Assembly: GCA_017475785.1 (NCBI GenBank)
Contig: JAFVEX010000079.1
Coordinates: 1 to 15,767, forward strand
Origin: Eubacterium sp.
GTDB taxonomy: Bacteria > Bacillota_A > Clostridia > Lachnospirales > Lachnospiraceae
DNA: 15,767 nt
Reading direction: 5' to 3'
Part shown: positions 1 to 6,748 of the stretch, in pieces
How the letters are laid out: each line of letters opens with the position of its first letter
How positions within the stretch are numbered: the stretch's first letter is position 1
Notes under the pieces: model-generated
What the model saw: only the letters and a program-made list of their open reading frames with translations
Databases searched by the model: none
Told to the model about the DNA's origin: nothing
Made by a program: the position numbers and the translations under genes

Positions 1-223
1 AGTCCGAATAAAGCCTCACGTCGCACGGAAGGCGCAGTTCCTCAAGCGCCGCGATGGCGGCCATCAGTTCCATCCGGTTATTTGTCGTGCGCTGAGACCC
101 TGCGGAGAGCTCCTTTTCATGCACGGTTCCTTTTGCGTCCGTGTAGCGAAGCACCCAGCCGTACCCCCCCGGACCGTCCGGATTGCCCCGCGCGGCGCCG
201 TCCGTATAGATTTCTACAAACAT
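1..223 (-). CDS. rnhA: Ribonuclease HI, partial (3' end beyond window)
   Basis: The first 74 codons of a type I RNase H, which cleaves the RNA strand of RNA-DNA hybrids in the cytoplasm. The reverse complement reads [20 protein letters not shown] at the N terminus, the classic first strand with its TDGAxxGNP signature. The three acidic residues expected by alignment to E. coli RNase HI (D10, E48, D70) are visible as D8, E52 (in NNRMELMA) and D74 (in LYSD). The coding sequence then runs off the left edge, so the last catalytic residue and the C-terminal helix cannot be checked. The ATG at 223 is preceded by a GGAGGTG ribosome site. It lies about 100 bases downstream of the his operon and a terminator-like hairpin, so it is probably a separate unit or read through from his. 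Confidence 0.93.
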   Translation of the reverse strand, partial: MFVEIYTDGAARGNPDGPGGYGWVLRYTDAKGTVHEKELSAGSQRTTNNRMELMAAIAALEELRLPCDVRLYSD

Positions 224-308
224 GGCACCTCCAAGTCATTATAGTAGATCAGAGAACATTTTACCAGTTCTATTCAAGTATAGCTGCGGTCCGGAGCCTC
301 GTTTACGC

Positions 309-332
309 AAAACCGGCGAATGCTCACCGGTT
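309..332 (-). terminator. Hairpin overlapping the hisIE stop codon, likely his operon terminator
   Basis: On the minus strand bases 332-311 form a 9-bp stem (AACCGGUGA with UCGCCGGUU, one G-U pair) with a four-base GCAU loop. A short T run follows (TTTT at 312-309, partly in the stem). The TGA stop of hisIE sits inside the left arm. The U tract is short, so termination may be partial. Confidence 0.55.
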
Positions 333-1478
333 TGCCAGCTCCCGCGCGAGATCCTCCCAGGAGATCCCTTTTTCCGCCATCAGCACCATCATGTGGTACA
401 GAAAATCCGACATCTCGTAGACTGCTTCCTGCTTCTCCGGATTCTTGGCGGCGATAATGATCTCTGTCGCTTCCTCGCCGAGCTTCTTCAGAATCTTGTC
501 AATTCCCTTGTCAAACAAATAGTTCGTGTAGGAGCCTTCCTTTGGATGAACCTGCCTGTCAAGAATTACCGCGTATACGTCATCCAGAACCTTTGCCATC
601 TGCTTCTTCTCAGATACCGGGTCAACAAGGCTTCTGTAAAAGCAGCTGCGGTTTCCTGTGTGGCACGCGGCTCCGATCTGCGTTACCCGCGCAAGAATCG
701 TATCGTTGTCACAGTCCAGCTGCATAGACCGCACAAACTGCAGATGCCCGCTGGTCAGTCCCTTTTTCCAGAGCTCCTGCCGGCTGCGGCTCCAGTATGT
801 CATGCGGCCGCTCCTGCAGGTCTCCGCGAACGATTCTTCGTTCATATAAGCAAGCATGAGGACATCGCCTGTCGCGTCATCCTGCACGACGCACGGCACA
901 AGTCCCGACGCATCCGTCTTCATGTCCTGCCATGAAAAATGCGGCTTCAGCGAAAGATCTGTATGATACGGACGCGCTGAATTCAGGCCGTCCTCACACG
1001 CAAACACCGCTATCTGCGTTTTTGCGCAGACAGCTTCCGCGTAAGCTTCGCCGCAGATCAGAAGTTCCGCGTACTGTTCGATTTCGCCGCCGCAGGCAGA
1101 AAACGTATCCACGTCCGGCACATAGACGGCAATCCGGTTTTTCCCGAAGCGCTCAGACACTTCCCGCAGCATCTCTCTGTTTGAATCCTTCCCGAAATTC
1201 AAGACGGCCGCGGCACATCCCGCGTAGAGAACCTTCTTGACATCTACCACGCGACTGACATTGCCCCCTCCGATCACCGGGATCGCGGCCTCCAGGCAAA
1301 TCTGGCGCAGCTGCTCAAGAGAGCGCTCATGCTGCGCGTCCCCATCGGAGTGATCAAACACGATCAGGCGCAGCGCGCCGCTGTTCCGCCAGGAAACCGC
1401 CGCCTGTACGGCGGCTTCCCCTCCGGATCCGTCAATATGCAGACACGGAATCCTGACATTACTTTTCTCTTTATCCAT
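324..1478 (-). CDS. hisIE: HisIE with N-terminal degenerate HisF-like domain (phosphoribosyl-AMP cyclohydrolase / phosphoribosyl-ATP diphosphatase)
   Basis: A 384-residue three-part protein. Residues about 192-290 are HisI (PRA-CH): [16 protein letters not shown], the acidic metal cluster D255/D257/D259 and the Cys pair in [10 protein letters not shown] (C272, C279). Residues about 295-384 are HisE (PRA-PH): [12 protein letters not shown] and [11 protein letters not shown]. These catalyse steps 2 and 3 of histidine synthesis. Ordinary HisIE is about 200 residues; the extra N-terminal 190 resemble the first half of a HisA/HisF barrel ([30 protein letters not shown]). The HisF catalytic Asp of PCLDV is His14 here, and no equivalent of the second Asp on strand 5 is evident, so this part is probably not catalytic. 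The ATG at 1478 has AGGAAGG about 7 bases upstream. It is the last gene of the his operon, 113 bases after hisB. Confidence 0.93.
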   Translation of the reverse strand: MDKEKSNVRIPCLHIDGSGGEAAVQAAVSWRNSGALRLIVFDHSDGDAQHERSLEQLRQICLEAAIPVIGGGNVSRVVDVKKVLYAGCAAAVLNFGKDSNREMLREVSERFGKNRIAVYVPDVDTFSACGGEIEQYAELLICGEAYAEAVCAKTQIAVFACEDGLNSARPYHTDLSLKPHFSWQDMKTDASGLVPCVVQDDATGDVLMLAYMNEESFAETCRSGRMTYWSRSRQELWKKGLTSGHLQFVRSMQLDCDNDTILARVTQIGAACHTGNRSCFYRSLVDPVSEKKQMAKVLDDVYAVILDRQVHPKEGSYTNYLFDKGIDKILKKLGEEATEIIIAAKNPEKQEAVYEMSDFLYHMMVLMAEKGISWEDLARELANR

Positions 1479-1510
1479 TTAGTATCCTTCCTCATTTTAA
1501 TCGGGGGTAG

Positions 1511-1580
1511 CGACAGGGCAGTGACAGGGGGCGGTTCTCTGTCATCTTTTTTGTGACAGAGGACAGTCCTCTTGTGACAC
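1511..1580. repeat. REP-like palindromic element between hisB and hisIE
   Basis: Two adjacent dyads. Unit A (1521-1545) has inverted arms GTGACAG / CTGTCAT around a GGGGCGGTTCT core. Unit B (1552-1580) holds a perfect 15-base palindrome, AGAGGACAGTCCTCT (1558-1572), flanked by direct TGTGACA repeats (1552-1558 and 1573-1579). A further partial copy (CGACAGG) starts at 1511. GTGACAG...GGAC/GGTTCTC...CTGTCAC elements resemble dispersed REP-like repeats of Clostridia that I recall as mobilised in trans by RAYT/IS200-type transposases. No transposase is present here. Confidence 0.65.
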
Positions 1581-1591
1581 CCGCCGGTACC

Positions 1592-2179
1592 CTACAGGCT
1601 TCCTTTCGTTGACAGCACATCTTCGATCCGCGGATCCTTTGACGTGGCCATATCCAGCGTCTTCGCAAAGGACTTGAAGAGTGCCTCTGCCTTGTGGTGG
1701 TCGTTGCACCCGTCCAGAATCCGCATGTGCAGATTCATTTCTGCGCTGTACGAGACGGCGTAGAAGAACTCCCGCACCATGGCGGTAGACATGCCGCCCA
1801 TCTGATCGGCCGAGAATTCGCCCTGCCAGGCAAAATAAGGTCTTCCGCAAAGGTCACAGGCAGTCATCACGAGTGTCTCATCCATCGGAAGGATGCTGCT
1901 GCCATAGCGGCGGATTCCTTTTTTGTCACCTGCCGCTTCGCGGATTGCCTGGCCAAGCACGATACCTGTGTCCTCGATCGTGTGATGGTCATCCACTTCC
2001 AGATCTCCTGTCACCTTCAGATTCAGGTCAAACAGCCCGTGCCGGGCAAATCCGGCAAGCATGTGGTCGAAAAAGCCGACGCCCGTATGAATCTCATACA
2101 GACCGCTTCCATCCAGATTCAGCTCCAGCGTAATTTCCGTTTCATTTGTTTTTCGTGTTATTTTTGCAATGCGGCTCAA
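1592..2179 (-). CDS. hisB: Imidazoleglycerol-phosphate dehydratase
   Basis: Monofunctional IGP dehydratase of about 195 residues, which removes water from imidazoleglycerol phosphate to give imidazoleacetol phosphate (step 6 of histidine synthesis). The manganese-binding motifs are clear: FFDHMLAGFARHG, DDHHTIEDTGI near the middle and NDHHKAEA near the C terminus. No histidinol-phosphatase domain is fused, as expected outside enterobacteria. Start choice: the frame is open to a TTG at 2209 that would overlap hisD, but the TTG at 2179 is preceded by AAAGGAGA with 6-7 bases spacing. The protein then starts at SRIAKITRKTNETEI, where family members normally begin. The start codon is therefore TTG. 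It begins 20 bases after the hisD stop. Confidence 0.95.
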   Translation of the reverse strand: MSRIAKITRKTNETEITLELNLDGSGLYEIHTGVGFFDHMLAGFARHGLFDLNLKVTGDLEVDDHHTIEDTGIVLGQAIREAAGDKKGIRRYGSSILPMDETLVMTACDLCGRPYFAWQGEFSADQMGGMSTAMVREFFYAVSYSAEMNLHMRILDGCNDHHKAEALFKSFAKTLDMATSKDPRIEDVLSTKGSL

Positions 2180-2198
2180 AACAGTCTCCTTTTTCTTT

Positions 2199-3491
2199 TC
2201 ATTCTTCAAAGCGGACAGCGATGGAGTTGGCGTGCGCCGTCAGACCCTCGCTCTTCGCAAACGCTTCGATGAGTTCATGTACTGACTCCAGCGCTTCTCT
2301 TGAATAATGGATGACACTTGACTTTTTCACAAAATCATCTACCGACAGCGGTGAGAAGAAGCGGGCTGTCCCATTCGTCGGAAGAATGTGGTTCGGACCG
2401 GCATAGTAGTCGCCGAGCGGCTCACTGCTGTATGGTCCGAGGAAGATTGCGCCGGCGTTCCGGATTTTTGTCATGATCTCAAACGGTTCCCGCGTCACAA
2501 TCTCAAGGTGCTCGGACGCGACCTCGTTAACAGCTTCGACGGCCTCGTCCATGGAATCCGCAATCAGGATCACCCCGAAGCGATCCAGTGATTTCCGGAT
2601 GATCTCCCGCCGTTCCAGCTTCTCAAGGAAGCCGTCGATTTCTGCCTGAACCGCGTCCGCCAGTTCCTGACTGGTTGTGACCAGCACAGCAGAAGCCAGC
2701 TCATCGTGCTCTGCCTGGGAGAGCAGATCTGCGGCGACATAGCGCGGGTTTGCCGTCTCGTCGGCAAGCACCAGGATTTCGCTGGGACCGGCGACCGAAT
2801 CAATTCCCACAGCGCCGTAAACGGCTTTTTTGGCCAACGCGACATAGATGTTGCCCGGCCCGACGATCTTGTCGACGCGCGGAATGGTCTCTGTGCCATA
2901 AGCCATCGCCGCAACCGCCTGCGCGCCGCCCACCTTGAAGATCCTGCCGGCGCCTGCCTCATGCGCGGCGGCAAGCACCAGCGGGCTGATCGCGCCGGAC
3001 TGTCCCACGGGCGTCGTCATGATAATCTCCCGCACGCCCGCCGCTTTGGCGGGAACAATGTTCATCAGTACCGATGAGGGGTACGCCGCCTTGCCGCCCG
3101 GCACATACACGCCCACCCGCGAAAGCGGGGTAATCTTCTGCCCAAGAAACGTCCCGGTCTCTGTGGTGGTGAACCAGCTGTTCGCGCGCTGCTTCTCATG
3201 AAACGCGCGAATGCTGTCATGCGCCTTCCGGATCACCGCAAGCTGCTCATCTGATATCTGCTCATAAGCCGCCTTGATTTCCTCCCCGGTCACCTCAGCC
3301 GACGCGCGGTCAAGCAAAATGTGGTCGAAGCGGTTCGTGTAATCAAACAGCGCGGCGTCCTTCTCTTCTTTTACACGCGCGAGGATCTCCTGAACGGCCG
3401 CCTCCTGCTCGGTATAGCGCGATGGCTCACGCGCGGCGAGCAGCTGCTGTACCTCTTTTCTCGTCTGCCTGGACAATTTCAAAACCTTCAT
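2199..3491 (-). CDS. hisD: Histidinol dehydrogenase
   Basis: A 430-residue, full-length HisD that carries out the last two steps of histidine synthesis: NAD-dependent oxidation of histidinol to histidinal and then to histidine. Signature stretches include VGPGNIYVALAKKAVYG, IDSVAGPSEILVLAD, LLSQAEHDELAS and GDYYAGPNHILPT. By homology with E. coli HisD, the zinc ligands are the Gln and His of SQAEHD, the Asp of GDYYAGPNH and the His near the C terminus (TAHANSIAVR). The ATG at 3491 follows GCAGGAG by 8 bases. It lies 36 bases after hisG, and its own end contains the ribosome site region for hisB, consistent with one polycistronic his transcript. Confidence 0.97.
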   Translation of the reverse strand: MKVLKLSRQTRKEVQQLLAAREPSRYTEQEAAVQEILARVKEEKDAALFDYTNRFDHILLDRASAEVTGEEIKAAYEQISDEQLAVIRKAHDSIRAFHEKQRANSWFTTTETGTFLGQKITPLSRVGVYVPGGKAAYPSSVLMNIVPAKAAGVREIIMTTPVGQSGAISPLVLAAAHEAGAGRIFKVGGAQAVAAMAYGTETIPRVDKIVGPGNIYVALAKKAVYGAVGIDSVAGPSEILVLADETANPRYVAADLLSQAEHDELASAVLVTTSQELADAVQAEIDGFLEKLERREIIRKSLDRFGVILIADSMDEAVEAVNEVASEHLEIVTREPFEIMTKIRNAGAIFLGPYSSEPLGDYYAGPNHILPTNGTARFFSPLSVDDFVKKSSVIHYSREALESVHELIEAFAKSEGLTAHANSIAVRFEE

Positions 3492-3527
3492 TGATTCATC
3501 TCCTGCTCTGACCTTGCCGGCCTGTTT

Positions 3528-4166
3528 TTAGCGCAGCTTCGCGCGCAGTGACTTGACAAGCTCCGTAATCCTCTCGTTATCCATCTTCATGCTGACGGGG
3601 TTCACGATCATGCGGGCTGAGAGCGGGCACACCTCCTCAAGGACAGACAGTCCGTTTTCCCGCAGCGTGCTCCCGGTCTCAACAATATCCATTATCACCT
3701 CAGAAAGGCCGACGATCGGCGCCAGCTCAATCGATCCGTTCAGTTTGATCAGCTCGACAGTCTGTCCCTTCTGATTGTAAAAATAGTCCTTCGCGATATT
3801 CGGATACTTCGTCGCGACGCGGATCAGCTGATTGTGCTCCAGATATTGTTTGGCGGATTCCGGCCCGCACACACACATCCTGCACTTTCCGAAGCCGAGA
3901 TCCAGCACCTCATGCACCTTGCGGTTCTCCTCCATAATCGTATCCTTGCCCACGATTCCGATATCTGCCGCGCCGTATTCCACATAAGTCGGCACATCCG
4001 GACCCTTGGACAGGAAAAACCGCATTTTCAGCTCTTCATTATAAAAGATCAGCCTGCGTGAGCTTTTGTCCTTCATCTCTTCGCAGGAAATACCGATCCG
4101 CTCCAGAAGCTCCAGCGTCTGAAAGGCAAGCCGCCCCTTTGTGAGCGCAAATGTCAAATATCTCAT
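3528..4166 (-). CDS. hisG: ATP phosphoribosyltransferase, short form catalytic subunit
   Basis: A 212-residue short-form HisG, which joins ATP and PRPP to give phosphoribosyl-ATP, the committed step of histidine synthesis. The N terminus RYLTFALTKGRL and the PRPP loop DIVETGSTLRENGL are characteristic. It lacks the C-terminal regulatory ACT-like domain of the long form (about 290 residues). Short HisG proteins need HisZ for activity and histidine feedback, and hisZ is directly upstream. The hisG ATG overlaps the hisZ stop codon (ATGA), which suggests translational coupling and matched production of the two subunits of the hetero-octamer. Confidence 0.97.
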   Translation of the reverse strand: MRYLTFALTKGRLAFQTLELLERIGISCEEMKDKSSRRLIFYNEELKMRFFLSKGPDVPTYVEYGAADIGIVGKDTIMEENRKVHEVLDLGFGKCRMCVCGPESAKQYLEHNQLIRVATKYPNIAKDYFYNQKGQTVELIKLNGSIELAPIVGLSEVIMDIVETGSTLRENGLSVLEEVCPLSARMIVNPVSMKMDNERITELVKSLRAKLR

Positions 4167-5419
4167 AGTGACAGACCTCCTCCGGCCGACAGCTTCTCGA
4201 CCTCCCGCGTGCCCAGGTTGATCGCGTACCGCTCCGTCTCTGACTGGAAATAAATGATCCCGCCGAACTGGTTCCGCTCACCGTAGGCGCGGTAATCATC
4301 CAGCTCTTTTCCCGCTTCAAAACGCACGCATGCCACATCCATACCCTGGGCACGGTGTGCTTCCGCAAATCGGATTGCTTCCGCCTCCATCCATGCGGGA
4401 TACAGCACCATTGTCTTGATATCCGCGATCGGGAGTTCGATGCCCTGCCGCTCCAATGCCATCAGCAGCGCGTCTACCTCGGTCGTGAAACCAATAGCGG
4501 CCGCCTTCTTTCCAAAATGTTCTACCAGGTTATACCGTCCGCCTTTGATAATGGCATCGCCTGTTCCGTAGGTGTAAGCCTGAAAGATAATGCCTGAATA
4601 ATACCGGTACGCCGTCAGCATGCCCAGATCAAATGTGACGTAGCGCTCGCATCCGTACGCGCACAGCAGCTCGTAGATGCGCGCAAGCCGACTGCAGGCT
4701 TCCTGCGCGCGGCGGTTTTCCGTGAGCTTAACGGCCTTCTCCAGCACTTCTGTTCCGCCGATCAGCTCCGGAATCGCGCCCAGCGCCGCCTGCAGATCAT
4801 CACGCAGACGAAGGCCCGTCAGCAGTTCCTGCACGCCAAACTGATTCTGAATCGTCAGAAGATGGCGCAGCTGCTGCCGGGTATCCTGGTCAAGGTCTGC
4901 CTCGTCCGCGAGGGACTGAAAATAATCAACATGCCCGAGACTGATCTGAAAATCCTCCAGGCCGGCATCGCGCATAACAGAGACCACCAGCGAGATCATT
5001 TCCGCGTCCGCTTCGGGACCCTCATCCCCGAACAGCTCGACGCCCATCTGCGTCTCTTCCTTTAGTCTGCCCTGATAGCTGCTGTTGTTCTGGAAGACGC
5101 GCCCGTGGTAACAGAGCCGCACCGGGCCTTCCTCTTCCGAAAAATACATGGATACGAGTCTCGCGACCGACGGCGTAAAATCCGGGCGCAGCACCAGCAT
5201 ATTGCCGTCCCGGTCAAAAAAGCGGTACATCTCGCGCATCGGCGTCGTGCCGATTTCTCTGGAAAAAACCTCTGAGAACTCAAAGGACGGCGTCTCGACG
5301 GACTGATACCCGTAGGAGCGGAATTTCCGCTCGATCTTGCGCTCCAGATACCGCTTCTTGTCGCATTCCTTTCCAAATATATCCCGCACGCCCTCCGGCG
5401 TGTGTATCAGCTGGTTCAT
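4163..5419 (-). CDS. hisZ: ATP phosphoribosyltransferase regulatory subunit
   Basis: A HisRS-like protein of about 418 residues that acts as regulatory partner of short HisG. The class II synthetase-like core is visible: HTPEGVRDIFGKE at the N terminus, LRPDFTPSVAR, the motif-2-like VRLCYHGRVFQ and the glycine-rich GDAIIKGGRYNLV. HisZ proteins lack tRNA-charging function, and a true HisRS would normally carry a clear anticodon-binding domain, not evident here. Start choice: the frame is open to GTG 5437 and ATG 5425, but AAAAGGAG lies at 5433-5426, which fits the ATG at 5419 with 6-7 bases spacing and gives MNQLIHTPEGV. It is the first gene of the his operon; context with hisG confirms HisZ over HisS. 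Confidence 0.94.
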   Translation of the reverse strand: MNQLIHTPEGVRDIFGKECDKKRYLERKIERKFRSYGYQSVETPSFEFSEVFSREIGTTPMREMYRFFDRDGNMLVLRPDFTPSVARLVSMYFSEEEGPVRLCYHGRVFQNNSSYQGRLKEETQMGVELFGDEGPEADAEMISLVVSVMRDAGLEDFQISLGHVDYFQSLADEADLDQDTRQQLRHLLTIQNQFGVQELLTGLRLRDDLQAALGAIPELIGGTEVLEKAVKLTENRRAQEACSRLARIYELLCAYGCERYVTFDLGMLTAYRYYSGIIFQAYTYGTGDAIIKGGRYNLVEHFGKKAAAIGFTTEVDALLMALERQGIELPIADIKTMVLYPAWMEAEAIRFAEAHRAQGMDVACVRFEAGKELDDYRAYGERNQFGGIIYFQSETERYAINLGTREVEKLSAGGGLSL

Positions 5420-5447
5420 ACACATGCTCCTTTTCACTTTAGTCTGC

Positions 5448-5465
5448 TAACATGTTACCACGTTA
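5448..5465. promoter_or_regulatory. Imperfect 18-bp dyad, putative operator of the his operon
   Basis: TAACATGTTACCACGTTA is an imperfect palindrome with 7 of 9 half-site positions matching, and contains a perfect 10-base palindrome (TAACATGTTA, 5448-5457). It covers the -10 box and part of the spacer of the his promoter, where a repressor would block RNA polymerase. The regulator is unknown; a TrpR-like HisR/YerC protein is a guess from what is known of Firmicute his control. The short leader leaves no room for a T-box. Confidence 0.4.
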
Positions 5466-5479
5466 AACAGCCTTGTCAA
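5452..5479 (-). promoter_or_regulatory. Putative sigma-A promoter of the his operon
   Basis: Minus strand: a perfect TTGACA (-35, 5479-5474), 16-base spacer, then TAACAT (-10, 5457-5452, four of six matches). The -35 box overlaps the TGA stop of recU (5478-5476). The predicted start near 5445 leaves a leader of about 25 bases before hisZ. Confidence 0.55.
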
Positions 5480-6009
5480 TCCCTTTCGCGCAAATCCATC
5501 TGCAGACCTTCCAGCCAGGGAATCTGAATCCCATGTTTCTGCGAGAGAAACCATGCCGGATTGAGTTCCTCATAATAGAAGCGCTTTCTGCCGCCGGACT
5601 CTGCCCGCTCCACGTACTTCAGCAGCTCGGACAGCCGCAGATAATAAAACGTGTCCCGCGCAGAAAAATACAGCAGCAGGAACGCGACACCCTGCTGTAC
5701 CTCGAACTGCTTCATGAATTCAATCTGATGGGCGTGTACATTCGCCAGCGGAAACGCGTCCGCCTTGCATTCCTTTGCGTCAAAGCAGACGGGAATCCCC
5801 TGAACTGCCCCGATGTAGTCTACGGTGCTCTTCTGATCGAAATACGCGAGCGTGATATGGCGGCTTTCCTTATCGATCTGGATCGGTGTGATCGGCGTAG
5901 GAACCTTCTGGATCAGCGCGAGCCCGCGCGTCCGGTAGCTCTCATTCGTCATATTCAGCATTTCTTCCAGCAGTGATCCGCGGAGTCCCCGCGTTCCCCA
6001 GGTACCCAT
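5476..6009 (-). CDS. recU: Holliday junction resolvase RecU
   Basis: A 177-residue RecU, the Firmicute structure-specific nuclease that resolves Holliday junctions in recombination and chromosome segregation. The PD-(D/E)xK core is visible: STVDYIGA (D64), then FDAKECK (D77, K79), with the surrounding VPTPITPIQI and HAHQIEFMKQF segments typical of the family. The second acidic residue is Asp where B. subtilis, from memory, has Glu (FEAKE), a conservative change. The ATG at 6009 comes directly after the lepB stop (6011), with GGAG about 8 bases upstream inside the end of lepB, so the two are likely co-transcribed. In many Firmicutes recU sits beside a penicillin-binding protein gene; here it follows lepB instead. 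Confidence 0.93.
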   Translation of the reverse strand: MGTWGTRGLRGSLLEEMLNMTNESYRTRGLALIQKVPTPITPIQIDKESRHITLAYFDQKSTVDYIGAVQGIPVCFDAKECKADAFPLANVHAHQIEFMKQFEVQQGVAFLLLYFSARDTFYYLRLSELLKYVERAESGGRKRFYYEELNPAWFLSQKHGIQIPWLEGLQMDLRERD

Positions 6010-6010
6010 G

Positions 6011-6679
6011 TCACGCTCCGGCGGCAGGCGGCTGGTAATAATCCTCCTGCCCGTGCTTCAGCATGCCGAGCTTGCCGAGCGGCCAGTAGCGCAGCACGGC
6101 CTTCGCGAGTATCTGGTCGCTCCGGACAAACGGCTGGTCCCAGTATCTGGAATCCTTCGAGTGCTCACGGTTGTCTCCCAGCATAAAGTAACAGTCGTCC
6201 GGGACGATGAGCGGGTAGTCCAGATCTCCTTCGTCTGTCACGCCCTGCAGCGGACAGAAGCTGTCCGTCAGCGGCGTCTCTGATCCGTTCACATAGACAT
6301 TTCCGTCGTGAATATCAATCTCGTCCCCGGGAAGGCCGATCACCCGCTTGATAAAATACTGGCTCTCATCATCCGGATATTTAAAAATGATGATATCGTA
6401 CCGGTCCGGACCCTCGTCCCGGTAAGCGAGGCGGTTGCCGAAAATGCGGTTGCCGACCATAATCGTATTCTGCATGGACTCTGATGGGATTTTTGCGTTT
6501 AAGAGCACATATTTTTCCAGCAGGAACACACCGATCACCACGATGATGATCATAATGATATCACCGAGCAGCTCCCTTCCCATGGATGGCTCCTTCTTTT
6601 TCTCCTCCCCTTCCGTCCGTGCTCCGACGTTTTCCGGCGTCTGGACGGACTGTGGGGAATTCTTTTTTTTCTTTGACAT
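6011..6679 (-). CDS. lepB: Signal peptidase I
   Basis: A 222-residue type I signal peptidase that cleaves signal peptides of exported proteins at the outer face of the membrane. The order is: a lysine-rich cytoplasmic tail (residues 1-35), one membrane helix (about 38-60), box B IPSESM with nucleophile S68, box D YFIKRVIGLPGD with general base K111, and box E GDNREHSKDSR (168-178). The single N-terminal helix is the usual Gram-positive layout. The ATG at 6679 has GAGGAA about 7 bases upstream. The long basic tail is somewhat extended compared with B. subtilis SipS. It lies 69 bases after the pseudouridine synthase gene and directly before recU. Confidence 0.96.
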   Translation of the reverse strand: MSKKKKNSPQSVQTPENVGARTEGEEKKKEPSMGRELLGDIIMIIIVVIGVFLLEKYVLLNAKIPSESMQNTIMVGNRIFGNRLAYRDEGPDRYDIIIFKYPDDESQYFIKRVIGLPGDEIDIHDGNVYVNGSETPLTDSFCPLQGVTDEGDLDYPLIVPDDCYFMLGDNREHSKDSRYWDQPFVRSDQILAKAVLRYWPLGKLGMLKHGQEDYYQPPAAGA

Positions 6680-6712
6680 GATGTTCCTCGATATAAAAAT
6701 GATGATTGAAAC

Positions 6713-6737
6713 AAAAAAGAGTGCGCTTGCGGACTTT
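6713..6737 (-). terminator. Weak hairpin plus T run between the pseudouridine synthase gene and lepB
   Basis: On the minus strand AAAGTCCGCAAGCGCACT can fold into an imperfect stem (mismatch C-C, CAAG loop), followed by CTTTTTT (T6 at 6718-6713). At most a leaky terminator, since lepB has no convincing promoter of its own in the remaining gap. Confidence 0.25.
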
Positions 6738-6748
6738 ACGCGGGTCTG

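Noticed and set aside
238..243. TATAAT on the minus strand just upstream of rnhA
   Set aside because: It is only about 15 bases from the ATG, so a transcript would start in the ribosome site, and the -35 region (TGGTAA) is poor.
222..935. Plus-strand open frame (237 codons) opposite hisIE
   Set aside because: Antisense to the conserved HisI and HisE motifs; no recognisable domain.
5420..5475. T-box or histidine leader peptide upstream of hisZ
   Set aside because: Only about 55 bases separate recU and hisZ, with no room for a specifier stem, antiterminator or His-codon run.
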